A stretch of DNA of 64,000 bases from positions 992,001 to 1,056,000 of the forward strand of contig JAQGEQ010000020.1 in assembly GCA_034620365.1 (NCBI GenBank), written 5' to 3'. Below, piece by piece: positions 1 through 11,602 of this stretch. Within the stretch, counting starts at the first letter, position 1, and each line of letters opens with the position of its first letter. Under the pieces are notes generated by a model. It was not told the origin of the DNA, searched no databases, and was given only the letters and a program-made list of their open reading frames with translations. The translations under genes were made by a program, and so were the position numbers. This DNA comes from Pegea sp. RAD2-039. Taxonomy: Eukaryota > Chordata > Thaliacea > Salpida > Salpidae.

Positions 1-139
1 CAGAAAATAAGATGTAAATAATTTTACATTTTTGTAGTATATTTTAAATTATGCTTCTTATTATTTGTCAGATCACTTAATTGTTTCAACTGTTGCAAAT
101 TAAATTGTATTAATTATTATTAATTATTAATTAGTGAAG

Positions 140-1561
140 ATGGAAAGCAAAGGTGTGCAGCTACAAAAACGTCTCACCTTACTTAATGGCGTTACAATGA
201 TTATTGGAAACATCATTGGATCTGGTATTTTTTTAACACCGAAAGGAGTTCAAACAGAATGTGGCTCAGCAGGTTTAAGTTTAATTATTTGGGCTGTAAG
301 TGGCATATTCTCATTGATTGGTGCTATTTGTTATGCTGAACTAGGAACAACTATCATTAAATCTGGAGCAAGTTATTCATATATCAAAGAAGCTTTTGGA
401 CCACTGTTAGGTTTTGTCAGAATGTGGATTTCTGTTTTAATCATTGAGCCAACCGTTCAAGCTGCTATTGCTATCACATTTGCTGATTATCTGATAAAAC
501 CTTTTTTTCCAACATGTGATTCACCTTTTATTGCTGTTAGATTACTAGCTGCTGTTTGTTGTTTATTTATTTTAGCAATGAATTGCTACAGTGTAAAATA
601 TGGAACCTTAATACAAGATATCTTCTCTTATGCAAAAATAATTGCATTGATAGTTATTATGATTGCTGGTTTGGTGACTTACATAAATCATGGTACCACT
701 GTAGGATCTTTCGGAGATGTATGGAAGGGAACTACACTTAGCGCTGGAAGTATTACTTTATCTTTATATTCTGGGCTTTACTCTTATGCCGGATGGGATA
801 CTTTGAATTTTATGACTGAAGAATTGAAAGATCCATATAAAAATCTACCACGTGCTATTTATATTTCAATGCCTTTATGTACAGTTGTTTATCTATTGGC
901 TAATTTGGCATATTATGCTGTGTTGACCCCTGAAGAGTTAGTCAGTGCTGATGCTGTTGCTCTAGTTTTTGCAAGTAAGACACTTGGTAATTATGCTTGG
1001 ATCATGTCAATTTTTGTTGCCATGTCAACTTTTGGAGCTTTAAACTCTTCTTTTTATGCTTCTTCAAGACTGTTTTATGTTGCTGCAAGAGAAGGTCACC
1101 TACCACAATATTTTGCCATGGTTAGTCCTACCCATTTGACACCTATTCCAAGTCTGTTTCTGACAGGGTCATTAACTCTAGTGTACCTATGTGTAGAAAA
1201 TGTGTTTGATCTCATCAACTTCTATAGTTTTATGTATTGGCTGACTGTTGGTTTATCTATTCTGGGGCAAGTATATTTGCGTGTTAAAAAGCCGGAAATG
1301 CCCAGACCTATCAAATTTAGTTTGGTTTTTCCCATATTGTTTACTGCTATATGTGTCTTTCTGGTGATTGTTCCTTACTTTACTGAGACCACTGAAAGTT
1401 TGATTGGTACAGCTATTTTGGCCACTGGTTTTCCTTTGTACTTTGCTTTTATTTATCATGGAGGCATTGTCTCTAATTACTTCTATAAAGTAACAAATAA
1501 AGTCACAATTTTCATGCAAAAAGTGATACCTGTTATCCATGAGACCATACCTGATGCATGA
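140..1561 (+). CDS. SLC7-family amino-acid transporter (light subunit of heteromeric transporter), copy A
   Basis: Intronless frame of about 473 codons for a 12-helix APC-superfamily exchanger of the LAT/b0,+AT type, acting in the plasma membrane. The helix-1 substrate motif reads IIGNIIGSGIF, followed by the conserved CYAELGTTI...GASYSYI block of helices 2-3. The Cys in IKPFFPTC (about residue 126) sits where LAT proteins bond by disulfide to the SLC3 heavy chain (4F2hc/rBAT), so a heavy-chain partner is expected. The frame can be read from GTG at 134, but the first ATG is at 140 and is the likely start. Having no intron is unusual here and suggests a retrocopy origin. It is nearly identical in its middle part to the inverted copy at 41410-42840, while both ends differ. 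Substrate cannot be told from sequence; the family assignment is firm. Confidence 0.93.
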   Translation: MESKGVQLQKRLTLLNGVTMIIGNIIGSGIFLTPKGVQTECGSAGLSLIIWAVSGIFSLIGAICYAELGTTIIKSGASYSYIKEAFGPLLGFVRMWISVLIIEPTVQAAIAITFADYLIKPFFPTCDSPFIAVRLLAAVCCLFILAMNCYSVKYGTLIQDIFSYAKIIALIVIMIAGLVTYINHGTTVGSFGDVWKGTTLSAGSITLSLYSGLYSYAGWDTLNFMTEELKDPYKNLPRAIYISMPLCTVVYLLANLAYYAVLTPEELVSADAVALVFASKTLGNYAWIMSIFVAMSTFGALNSSFYASSRLFYVAAREGHLPQYFAMVSPTHLTPIPSLFLTGSLTLVYLCVENVFDLINFYSFMYWLTVGLSILGQVYLRVKKPEMPRPIKFSLVFPILFTAICVFLVIVPYFTETTESLIGTAILATGFPLYFAFIYHGGIVSNYFYKVTNKVTIFMQKVIPVIHETIPDA

Positions 1562-2310
1562 TCAAAGTTCAGCTTACACAAAGTTTCTAGTTTGTAACAA
1601 ATCAAATTTCATGAGGGTTGTTGATAAAATTTTACAGATCTGTTTTTATATTATTTATATAATGTTTTCTTTTGCTAATATCCGCTGCTATAACATTTGG
1701 AATTATAAATATATTTACAGCTTTGATGTTTGTCTGGATCTCTGTTAGTCTGATTTTATGTACATGTTTGATATAGATAAATGATAAAGATCATCTGAAT
1801 TGTGTCTGTAGTTTTGTAGTTTTCACATGTGTCTAACAGTATTTAAATGCTTTAATATATATTGTAATTTTTTAATGTAAAAATATAAAGCTCTTACATA
1901 AATTGATAAGTAATTTGCAAGTATTCAAATCATTATTGCTTTTGTATTAATCAATGATATTTTATTTTGCTGATTGTAGTTTTCATCAAAGTGGGAGAGT
2001 GCTTTGATAATTTTTAGCTAGCTGTAGATAACTATTTTGTAGATAAATAATTCTGATATTATATAAAAGTAATTTTATTAACAGACTAATTTTCTTCAAG
2101 TTTCTGATTATAAAGTATCTCTAAATATGAAATATGAAGCTGCTTCAAACTTTCTCTTCAATTATAAACTAAAAGAATCTTGCACTTAATATAATTGTTG
2201 AATGAATTGAAACATGATTTTTCTTTCTGTTTAAACTTTGGTAAATGTTTAGATTTGAAGGATTTCTAAAGTGAACTTTTCATGAAATCTTAACAAATAA
2301 TAAAACAATC
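1562..2310. other. Intergenic DNA between SLC7 copy A and MPC2
   Basis: AT-rich, with many stops in all frames. It must hold the 3' UTR of the transporter and the 5' region of MPC2. I see no further gene or repeat. Confidence 0.6.
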
Positions 2311-2897
2311 ATGTCAGCTCCCCTTCGCCGAGTTTTGCTGAAATGGGATAGCAAGATTCAGTCAAAACTTTCACCTTCCATGAAGAACAAGTGGAACCAT
2401 CCAGCAGGTTATTGAACATTCTAATTATTCACAACTTAAACTTTAGATTCTTTGATAGTTTTCCTTTTATAATATCTACTTTGTTTTAAAGGTCCAAGAA
2501 CTATTCATTTCTGGTGCCCTGTAGTCAAATGGGTTGGTACATATTTATCTTCTTGATAATAAAATTAATGTTTCAAATGACGAAATCTTTATATCTAGTT
2601 ATAATGTTTTTCATGCAAGTTTTTGCAAATTATTATTAACTCAAACAATCACTTTATAGATAATCAAACTTTAAATTTTAAGTTTCTTCTTTTTAGGGCT
2701 TAGTGTTTGCTGGCTTATCTGATCTCGCCCGTCCTGTGGATAAGCTCAGTCTTAATCAATCTTTGTCTCTTGCTGGTACAGGCTTCATCTGGGCACGTTA
2801 TTGTGTAGTCATCATACCTGTCAACTACTTTTTGTCTTCTTGCAACTTTTTTCTGGGAGTTACTGGTGTATTGCAAACCACACGGATTTTAAAGTAA
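2311..2897 (+). CDS. MPC2: Mitochondrial pyruvate carrier subunit 2 (3 exons)
   Basis: Exons at 2311-2407, 2492-2532 and 2697-2897, joined by GT-AG introns with matching phases, give a protein of about 112 residues, close to the usual MPC2 length. MPC2 pairs with MPC1 in the inner mitochondrial membrane and imports pyruvate into the matrix. Visible family landmarks are NHPAGPRTIHFWCPVVKWG (end of the amphipathic N-terminal helix and first membrane helix), GLSDLARPVDKLS, and TGFIWARYCVVIIPVNYFL, followed by NFFLGVTG. The start ATG begins the first coding exon and gives MSAPLRRVLLKWDSKI, of the expected length. The C-terminus is short, ending soon after the third helix, without the charged tail of vertebrate MPC2. 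No MPC1 is seen in the window. Confidence 0.95.
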
Positions 2898-5800
2898 GCA
2901 CTTTAATTTTGTCGATTGCTCTGAATTATATAGCCATTGAAAAGCCTTGTGGCTCTTTAAAACAACTATCATTCACAATTAATTAGTTTACGTTTATAAA
3001 TATTATTATTTTTGAGATTGTTGCTTCCTATAAAATAATTAGGGTTGTTTTCTGACAGAATGCTACTAATACTTATTAAGGCAAAGTTGATACTCAAAAT
3101 ATTGATTATTCCGTAATCAAACTTATTATAAATTTTTCCTACCAACTTTGTTTCAATTGTTTGTATTTTCCATTTGATCTTATACGAAAGATGTTTTTAC
3201 TGTTTCTTTTAAATAGCTCACTATATTTTACAATTCTTTTTGTTGATAAATCAGGATTAGATAAAAACCAACTTTTACTTATAAATTTATTTCTATTCAC
3301 AAATCTAAAATTATGTATTTTTGTATCACCCTATTAATTAACTGAATTTGTTTGTATTTAAACTAATCCTAAATATTTTTAGGCACAAATACATGTAATT
3401 GTTGAGTTGGAACCCAAGTATTCAATCCTTTCAAATTGAGATTTATTTTGTGAATGAATTGTATACGTATTTCCGATCTTGTAATCCTCTTCAATTAGTC
3501 ACTTTCCAATTATCTGACTGGCTGGCTGGCTGGTCGCCTTTCTTTTATGTAACTTGAAAGTTCTCATTTGTCTATTTGATTTTAATGTTCATACATCTTG
3601 CCAATTATCTTTTACTAATTGTGATTCTTGTTTGAGTTTTCAGCAATTTATCATTTGTAACTTTCTACTATTTAAATTTTAATGCTTTTATTCTTCATTT
3701 TCATTTTTCAAATCTATTTAAGCAATCAAATAAATTATTGGTGAACTGTCTTACTTCTTCTTAAAGTTCATGTATTTCCTTGTTTAGTTTTCTACAGTTT
3801 CAATTTGAGAAGTTTTTAGTCTAAAATGTTTAGTACTTGAAGCACAACTAGATTATTTTCAATAGTAATGTACTTGTTGACTGAGTAAACTAAACAACTC
3901 TACAAATTTGTGGATGTTTCAATACGTGGCAAAATTCGATACAAAAGCTTCAAACAAGTTTCGTTAGTAGTTCTCAAAACAAAATTATTCAACAGTTTAA
4001 GTTGTATAAGTCCTTGATAGTTTATATTTAAAAGTTTATATTAATTTTTTTCTATAAAAAGTAGTCATTAAAATTGATTATTTCTTATTTACCTAACTAC
4101 TAAAATATGAAGATAGGTTTTACAATTAAAATGATAAATTAATCTTTTTAAAGGTTTTAATTCAATTTAATTAAAGTAATTTCACTTTAATCCTAATAAT
4201 TTGAAGAATGTGAAAAACATCGTGTATAAAATTCGGTTTGTTTAATATTTGGTTTTAGACGAAAATATTGAACTTGATTCACAATCTATTTAATAATTCA
4301 AAAATTTATTTTAGTATTTCTCTTCATTTAACAACAAAATGGAACAAATAAATATTTGTGTAAGAAGAGCTTTCGGCTCTTAAATTAAGAAAATTATTCA
4401 GTTCTCTAAAGAAGCTGATTAGATCAAGGTTGTCTAGCTGCTGATGGAGCACAAAAAAGTAAGAATCAGTTAGTTGTAAGCAAGAAGTTGATGTAAAATC
4501 ATCAATTATCATCTGATGAATGATTTTTGGAAATGATTTAATAGCGAAATTATTTATTATCACAAAATTGTGGTTCTAAAAAGATTTGATTTCACGATCA
4601 AATACAAAAAAGCATTTCAGTCGATAAGTAAATGGATTAAAATATCTTTTTATCATTATCTATTAAATTTTGATAACTGACAACAGAAATTTATTTCTGT
4701 TCTTCTTCATCTAATTAAGCTTTCACCTTTCTAATATCAACTATGTTTATTTTAAGCTTCATTAATTTTAAAGATTATTTCTTAAAACTTTGTGTTTATA
4801 AAATTTATTTGATATTTATTGAATATTAATAATAAATCTTTCCTTTTTAATTTGCTAAAAGTAAAAAGTTCATTTGCATGTCAATTTCAAACATTTTCAA
4901 ATATTTCAAAAGAAGTTTATATAACTATTAATAACTTTTCTATAAAATTAATAATTCTTGAAACAAAATAATCAAATGATTTTAACATAAAATCTTCAAT
5001 CAAACATTTTGTCAAATAATCATATTGAGCTGTTCATATATCCACCTCATTTTCCCCCTTATATCAAACAAACAATGAATTGTGGTTTTCTTACAATAAA
5101 AACTAAATGAACTACAAGTTTTCTACAAAAATTTCATTCATAAATAACTCCAAGTATTACAGTTTTAGATTATGTTGTACAAATTTGTAATAATAAATAA
5201 TTGGAAACAGAGATGATTATTTATTTTGCTACCATATAAAATAGAAATTTATTTATCTTATTTCATTACAGAGTAAATTGTACATCAACAAATTCAAGAG
5301 CTATATAAATACTCAAATGGCTTATAATGTTTCAACTTATTGATTGTTATAAGTTTAAACTTGATGTTCAATAATTTTATTAAATTGAATAGCATTCAAA
5401 TATACTATAAGTTTAATAAACCTATCAGATGTCTACATAAAGTCACGTGATAGCCACACAAAAGTGATAGGTGATTAAAAATAAGCTGTCATCACGTGGG
5501 TAGCTAATCTTGTGTTCGCTTACTTCTCCTCGATAGACAAAGTAAAGATTACAGATTTGGAAACTGTATTTTGGCCATAATAGGAAGTACAATTTCTTTT
5601 ACTGAACTATTGATAGATTTTTAAAAATTTTTATCATATTTGTTAGTATATGAAATAAATATTTCACATTAATGTTCAAAGTCAAACTAGGTTTTAGATT
5701 ATTGCTGATAAAAACTTTTTATCAAATATTTAATCTTAACGCTTTTCTGTAAATAAAACAGTCAATCAATTGCATTATGCCGATTAAATAACTACTTATT

Positions 5801-8169
5801 ATTGGAAATTTATTACTTTAAAAACTACTAGATGAATTTCCAAATTCCACTCTTTATAAGAATTCGATATAAAACTATCTGCATTTTTAAGGACAGATTT
5901 TATTAATAACTTAAACTTTTTATAGTCAACAAAATTTGTGATTGTTCTGGGTTATATGCTGAAACCAACAAGCAAATGATACTTCATCAGTTATTTGATT
6001 TATTTGACGATATTTTCTCACTTCTAAAAGTTCAAATAGATATTATATGACTTTGATTTGTTTTTACGTTAAGCCTACAACATACTACCCAAGTTTTAAT
6101 TTCTATTTACATGAGATTGTTATTAAACAGAATATACAGATGCATTAGAAAGTTTGCAATTTTTCTACCTCTTGTTTTTTGAGAATTTTTTTTATAGGCC
6201 AAGACAATTTTATGCCTCCAGTTAATATAGTAATCAGTACGGCTCAAACATATTTATTTCAACTAACAATATTTATTAATCGAGCAAATATCTGGTAATT
6301 ATTCTTGTGATTTTGTAAAGACTTATCAGAATGTAAGCCCAATTAAAGCTTTGGTTACCGTTTTTAAATCACAATAATTTTTCCAACTGTTTTATTTCGG
6401 TCAATTTAGTAATATTCTGTTGCTTATTAAGCTAGCAATTTGATGATATTTAAAATATTTTTTTCCACTTTGATGAATCCATTCCTGATGATATATCTCA
6501 TATAATAAAAGAGATAGAGTTACTCTTATAGTTAACAAAGATAGGAACAACTTACTTGCAAGTGTTCTTTCTTTTTCATTCATTATCCTATCACAATATT
6601 ATGATAAAACATTCATTAAACTAATTCATCAAAATAAATCAATTGGAAAAGTAAGCTTTGTGATTAAACTAATACGTTATTCAAATAAAACAGGTTACGT
6701 CTATAAAAGACCAGAGTAAAAAGGCGTTTTAGTCTGTTTTATGACAACACTTCTAGGAGACACAAGACCGCAAAGCCGGAGTTGGAGCCTCATAGGTATT
6801 TCATCACTGCTAACTGGATGTAATCAGCATGTCTGCTCCGCTGCATAACTTTGTTGGTGTGGAGAGTTGAATCCTGCTGCATGGGCAACAACTGAATATT
6901 CATAATTTTTGCCCTGGCTTACAGTATGGCTGTGTTCGGCCGAGACAGGTCACACTATACAGCTTACATTGTATGTAATGCAAATATTTCCTTAACATCT
7001 TTCGTGAACCAATAACAAAAAAAAGCGTGAAGGAAATATATGTTTCACAGTCACTTAGCAATCTCCTTTACCACATTTTTATAAAATTTGCGGCCGGAAA
7101 TGTATTTTATGTGTTGGCTTATTAAGTGTAGAAAATACTTTCCGAAAAGACAATCAACTGCTATTATATCTTTATTCATTTTTTTCTGGCGCTGTTTTTG
7201 GTGCATATTTTGTAAATACATAATTTTCTGGTATGTCCTATTTCTTATATCTTTGAATCTCTAAGCACTGCCAATATAAAGAATAATGAGTGAATTTTAG
7301 CAGGAGTACTACCCGAAGAAGGTTGAACATAATTGCTTTCTACCTAGTAACTTAGATCTTTTAACAGATCATCATTTGTCAAAATACTAAATCGAAGCGT
7401 TAACTTTTATGAAACTAGTATGTCACAAACAGTAATTAAACGAGACTTACCAATATTTTCAATTAAAGTTGGTATTGTTTGAGAAGAGAGGTACTAAAAT
7501 AAATTAAGTAATTATTTCTGTAAAATAGAAGAATAATCTATATTTTGTATAATATCAATTAATTTTTAGTAATGATAAAAAATAAACTTTCCAAAATAAA
7601 TTCAACCACTAAAAGCGCATAACAACCATCAGCTTCAGTAGCAACAAGTTTTATTAAAGATTGGTAAGATAGTTTATCAACAATAATTCAAAATAGAAAT
7701 ATTGAAATTATGTTTTTTATTTGATCTTTAAGTACTTTTGAAAACTATTATAATATTAAAAACTTACTGTCATACAAATATATAAAACAGAATAAACCTA
7801 ATTTGCTTCCTTTTAAAGTAAGAAATTATAATTGTTAACTAAAATTAATTTTTTGAATATTACTGATAACATTTCACCAACTTTTCTATTTGCTTTTTTA
7901 TTACTTTTTAATTATCTTAAGTTGTTTTTAATATGAAAAATAAATCACAAAACAGCTAAGTTAAAAGGTTTCTTCTGTTTTAATATTAAATTATTTAAAT
8001 GGATTGAACTGATTAATAACCTATTTAATGAATAATATTTTTGATAGATTTTTTTAATAGCACTATTGTAAAACCTTTCTCTTTCAAATCAGATTTCTTA
8101 AAGAAAATAATTATTTTACTTTTTATAAAATAATCTATCTGTTTAATTAATTGTAAGTTGAAGCTTAGA
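2898..8169. other. Long intergenic region with one SINE
   Basis: About 5.3 kb of AT-rich DNA with only short random frames on both strands. Apart from the SINE fragment at about 6690-6965, a short (CTGG)n run near 3520 and a pair of CACGTG sites at 5444 and 5493, I see nothing. UTR sequence of the flanking genes is presumably included. Confidence 0.55.
6690..6965 (+). mobile_element. SINE fragment, 5'-truncated (body only)
   Basis: This stretch matches the body of the SINE at 21738-22125 in the same order: GTCTATAAAA, then AAAGCCGGAGTTGGAGCCTC, then CTGCATGGGCAACA, then a CCCTGGC...GGCCGA...CAGG end. It lacks the tRNA-like head seen in the other copy and has diverged from it by many substitutions and small indels, so it is an old, 5'-truncated insertion. 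It is locally GC-richer than its surroundings. Confidence 0.75.
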
Positions 8170-9851
8170 ATGAGTGGAGCTCAAGCTGATCCCAAAAAAT
8201 GGAACATGTCTGGCTGGAAGACTGAGCCACGGTATAGTGATCAGACCTTAGTTGGAAACTGGCTAGAAAATCGAAAATATGTGAGAAATATTTTAATGTT
8301 TTTTTGTAATTCGATTTTAATTAAGTGGTTTGTGTAATAAACTTAACTTGATCCTCATAAAAATTATGCAAGTATCCTAAACTTTTATAGAATTTATTTA
8401 TTTTTTATTAGAGATTATTAATTTTTTAATAATTGTTATGATTTTAAATATTGGTAAAAGACACTCATTATAAGACATGAGGCTGTATATAGTATCATTA
8501 ACACTTATTATTTATTTTTTCAAGTTCAATAGGGAAAACTTTAAACATACAAGTTCAAATAGAATGGACTACATTCCCTACCCAGATCATAAGCCTGATG
8601 TGAGTAGACGAAGACATGGTGCCATTAGGCATGATGGTTTACCAGAAACTCTTTTTACTAGACACCACGGTGATAAGTAAGAACAAAATTAATTCAACAA
8701 TTTATATTTTAATTCTATTTTTGTTTAATTAAAGAAAGTTTAATTATATTTTTTATTTTAATTAATTCTAAAAATCCATTTTAAATTTTTAAATACTTAA
8801 TATTTCTGATTATAACTTTTTTGATAAAATTACTTTTAAATTAAAAGATTTTTAACAAATTTAGCTTTATCTAAAGAAATTTTTGATATTTTTTATTTTA
8901 CTTTTCATTCAACTAAATTGTTTAAATAAATAACAAGATCTTTTCAAACTAAAATATGAGAACAAAGTCAACATTGTAAACCATAGTTTTTGGTATTTTA
9001 TCATCTATTATTCATTTTGTCATCTAGCATTTCCAATGGTTTAGAAATATAGATTTTTTATTTATTCCTTCAACAAACTAAATTATCATTTAAACGAGTA
9101 GGTTTGCTTTAAGTAGATTCTTTAAACCCTTTTTGCTTTACTTCTACAATTTTATTTTTAAGTTAAAAAGATTGATTTTTTGATTAATCAAATATTTATA
9201 GGTATGACAACCTTCACGTGACTTGGTATGATGAGAATTATAATAAAAGAGCTCGTGTAGGAAGTAATAAGTTACCACCACTAAGAAATTGGAGTCTTCA
9301 TAAACTCGGCTGGTTACCAGAGAGATCAGATCATCCAATACAAGGTTTTATTGCAACATTAAAAAAAAACTTAGGAATTGCTTAAAATGATTGGTTAAAG
9401 TTGATTAAATATTGATGGTTTTAGGAACTCCTACTAGTATTGGATTAACAGAGAAGAAAAGAGAACAATGGAGGAACGAATTGGAAACTTCGAGAGAAAA
9501 TGATTATACTACAAATTATTCGAGTGATTATAAAATCCCATTTCAGTCAGCATTTCCTGAACGTTATGGAGTGGCTCCAAAGATCCTCTCCAGTCATTTC
9601 CATCCTATTACAATAGTAAGAATATTTGTTCTTTTGCAAAATCTTATTTATAAACTTGAATATTTGTAGTAACTACTAAGTTAAAAATTATTGAGTTTAT
9701 TGTTTTTAAAACTCCATTCAGATTTATTTTTTTACAGATTAACAAAAACTTGTCTCTGAGAAATGAGAAGTATAATGCTCCTCAAGAATACTCACCTAAC
9801 ATCCCTAAACCATGTAACACTTACCCTATAGTCCCTCCTCTGCCTTGTTAG
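8170..9851 (+). CDS. CFAP107: Cilia- and flagella-associated protein 107 (5 exons)
   Basis: Exons 8170-8280, 8525-8676, 9202-9344, 9425-9615 and 9738-9851 join in phase into about 236 residues. The product resembles vertebrate CFAP107 (C1orf158), a microtubule inner protein in the doublets of motile cilia. Matching landmarks in order are EPRYSDQTLVGNWLENRKY, MDYIPYPDHKPDVSRR, the GLPETLFTRHH segment, a WYDENYN block, LPPLRNWSLHKLGWLPERSD and PTSIGL. It has no membrane segment or signal peptide. The C-terminus, rich in Pro and Tyr, is longer than the vertebrate tail. An AG lies one base before the ATG (CTTAG at 8164-8168), so the 5' UTR is probably spliced on. This gene argues for a ciliated animal. 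Confidence 0.9.
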
Positions 9852-10856
9852 ATGTTTCAATTTGATGCCCCACGAACAGCTGGTGATTTATATTTGTTAC
9901 TTGAAAATCTAAAAAGTGTTTTTGTCGATATTGTGAACTGTTGTGTGTTTGTAGAAATTTTGTTGTCTGTAATAGTTTTTAACTAAGAAATCGCAAACTG
10001 AATTTAATAACAAGCTTTTCTAATTATACCTGTTACCTTGCTAAATCAAAATAAACTTTGACGTTAACAATCGTTGAGCTGGAATTTGTTTAAAGAGCTT
10101 TTTGTAGTGGAAACAAAGTAAATAATTATAAATTAAATTTCTGAAAAGATATCACTTTTGATTAGAACCTCTGAAGTCAGCCACATCAGAATTTGTTTTG
10201 TCTGATTTGATATCTCGTATTTAGTATCTAAAATGGATTCTTTCCTGGTTGACACGGCTTCGTCACCCGATTAACAATTATATTTTATTTTTATAGAGTT
10301 GTTTTCTAAAAACATTAATAATTACAATTAAGATTATATACAATAATTTAAAATTGAACTAATGTGTAATAGTTACTAAAGAATATTGTCATTTGTAACC
10401 TATAAAGTAAATCTCAACTCAAATCTAACTTCTGAAATTTTTTAACACTGACTAAATCATTGAATTCAATCTGCACTCATAAATGAATGAATAAAATTGA
10501 ATAACTAAGAACCGATCATATCTTTTTATTCAAGAAAAATCAGTCTAACCCACAGCAATAGTTATTTGGAAAAAATAAAACAACAAATTAACAAATGATT
10601 ATGTATAAATAGATAGATAGAAAAACTTGATTTGATTAAGATAAGGGTAAAATAAAAAGTTTTTAAATTCACTTAAAAGTTTGTGATGCTGATTTGACAA
10701 AAATCTAAAATATCCTTTTCAAGTGAAAAGGGTTTAAAATTAGCCTGGTCTTTGAGTATTTTGTACTTTGTTGCATTTATAAAGCAAGTGTCTACATATA
10801 AATATTAATTTCTATATAACTATTTGTGATTTTAATACAACACTTTTGGGGTTACA
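9852..10856. other. Convergent intergenic region
   Basis: This holds the 3' ends of CFAP107 (plus) and the CCP gene (minus). A TTTATT at about 10525-10530 could be the minus-strand poly(A) signal. Nothing else is seen. Confidence 0.5.
10050..10055 (+). promoter_or_regulatory. Poly(A) signal AATAAA of CFAP107
   Basis: Canonical hexamer about 200 bases after the CFAP107 stop, in the expected strand. The next gene is convergent and ends about 800 bases further on, at 10857. Confidence 0.5.
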
Positions 10857-11602
10857 TTATTGACAAGGATATCTACAAATACTTTTAATAACATCACTAG
10901 CAAGATCTTCTGTTAGCTGATTTTGATCTAATGCTTCAAAATGGTCATGATTTTCACTGATTTTACTCAAAGTTGAGTTGAAGTTGATATCTCCAGTATT
11001 AACACTAATGACCTGAAAAATGATAACAACAGAATAATTAGATGTACAAAGAATTTATCTAGCACCTGTATTTGTCTATATCTTAAAAATGGATCGAATT
11101 CTTTCAAAATATTCCTCATTTCTTTGTTCTCGTGAGTAATTACAATTACATAGTCTTTTGCTGCTCTTCGGTTTCCTGGTTGTCGTATGGTAGACATAAA
11201 TAAACTTTCAACTACTTTTCTACTATTGGAACCTTCAAAAGTAAAAAGTTAAAGAAAATCTTCAAAACTTTGTTGACTTCTGTAACTTACCAACTCCTCC
11301 ATAAGGCATAAACTTCAAATGTCGTAGAAAAGTGGCTAAATTAACAGCCTCACCAATTCGTAGCTCATTTTTGAAATCAACTTCTCTATGAAATCTGAGA
11401 ATTCCCGCCATAGCACCATAACGGTTGTAACGAAATTTGATAACAATCTAGGTTTGAATGAACTTACACGAAATGCTTTTGAAGAAATTATTACTTACAT
11501 CTTCAACGAATCTTAAAACACGTTTCCAGTTATCATATCCCATATCAGGATTACTCTCCAATAGGAAGAATAAATCAACGTTTGACATCGAAGGGCATGG
11601 CT
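10857..11602 (-). other. C-terminal von Willebrand A domain with a lost metal site
   Basis: The last four coding exons form a vWA fold: VDLFFLLESNPDMGYDNW (strand 1), RYGAMAGILRFHREVDF (strands 2-3), FMPYGGVGSNSRKVVESL (helix 3), RAAKDYVIVITHENKE (strand 4), RYRQIQVISVNTGDI (strand 5) and a final helix ending in ICRYPCQ. The MIDAS D-x-S-x-S position reads E-S-N-P-D, the T position is G/S, and ITDG has become ITHE. The domain should therefore not bind ligand through a metal. Confidence 0.85.

Noticed and set aside
134-139. Upstream start of the SLC7 copy A frame
   Set aside because: The codon at 134 is GTG; in a nuclear animal gene the ATG at 140 is the sensible start.
1253-1540. Minus-strand frame inside SLC7 copy A
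   Set aside because: Antisense shadow of a clear transporter gene with no protein-like motifs.
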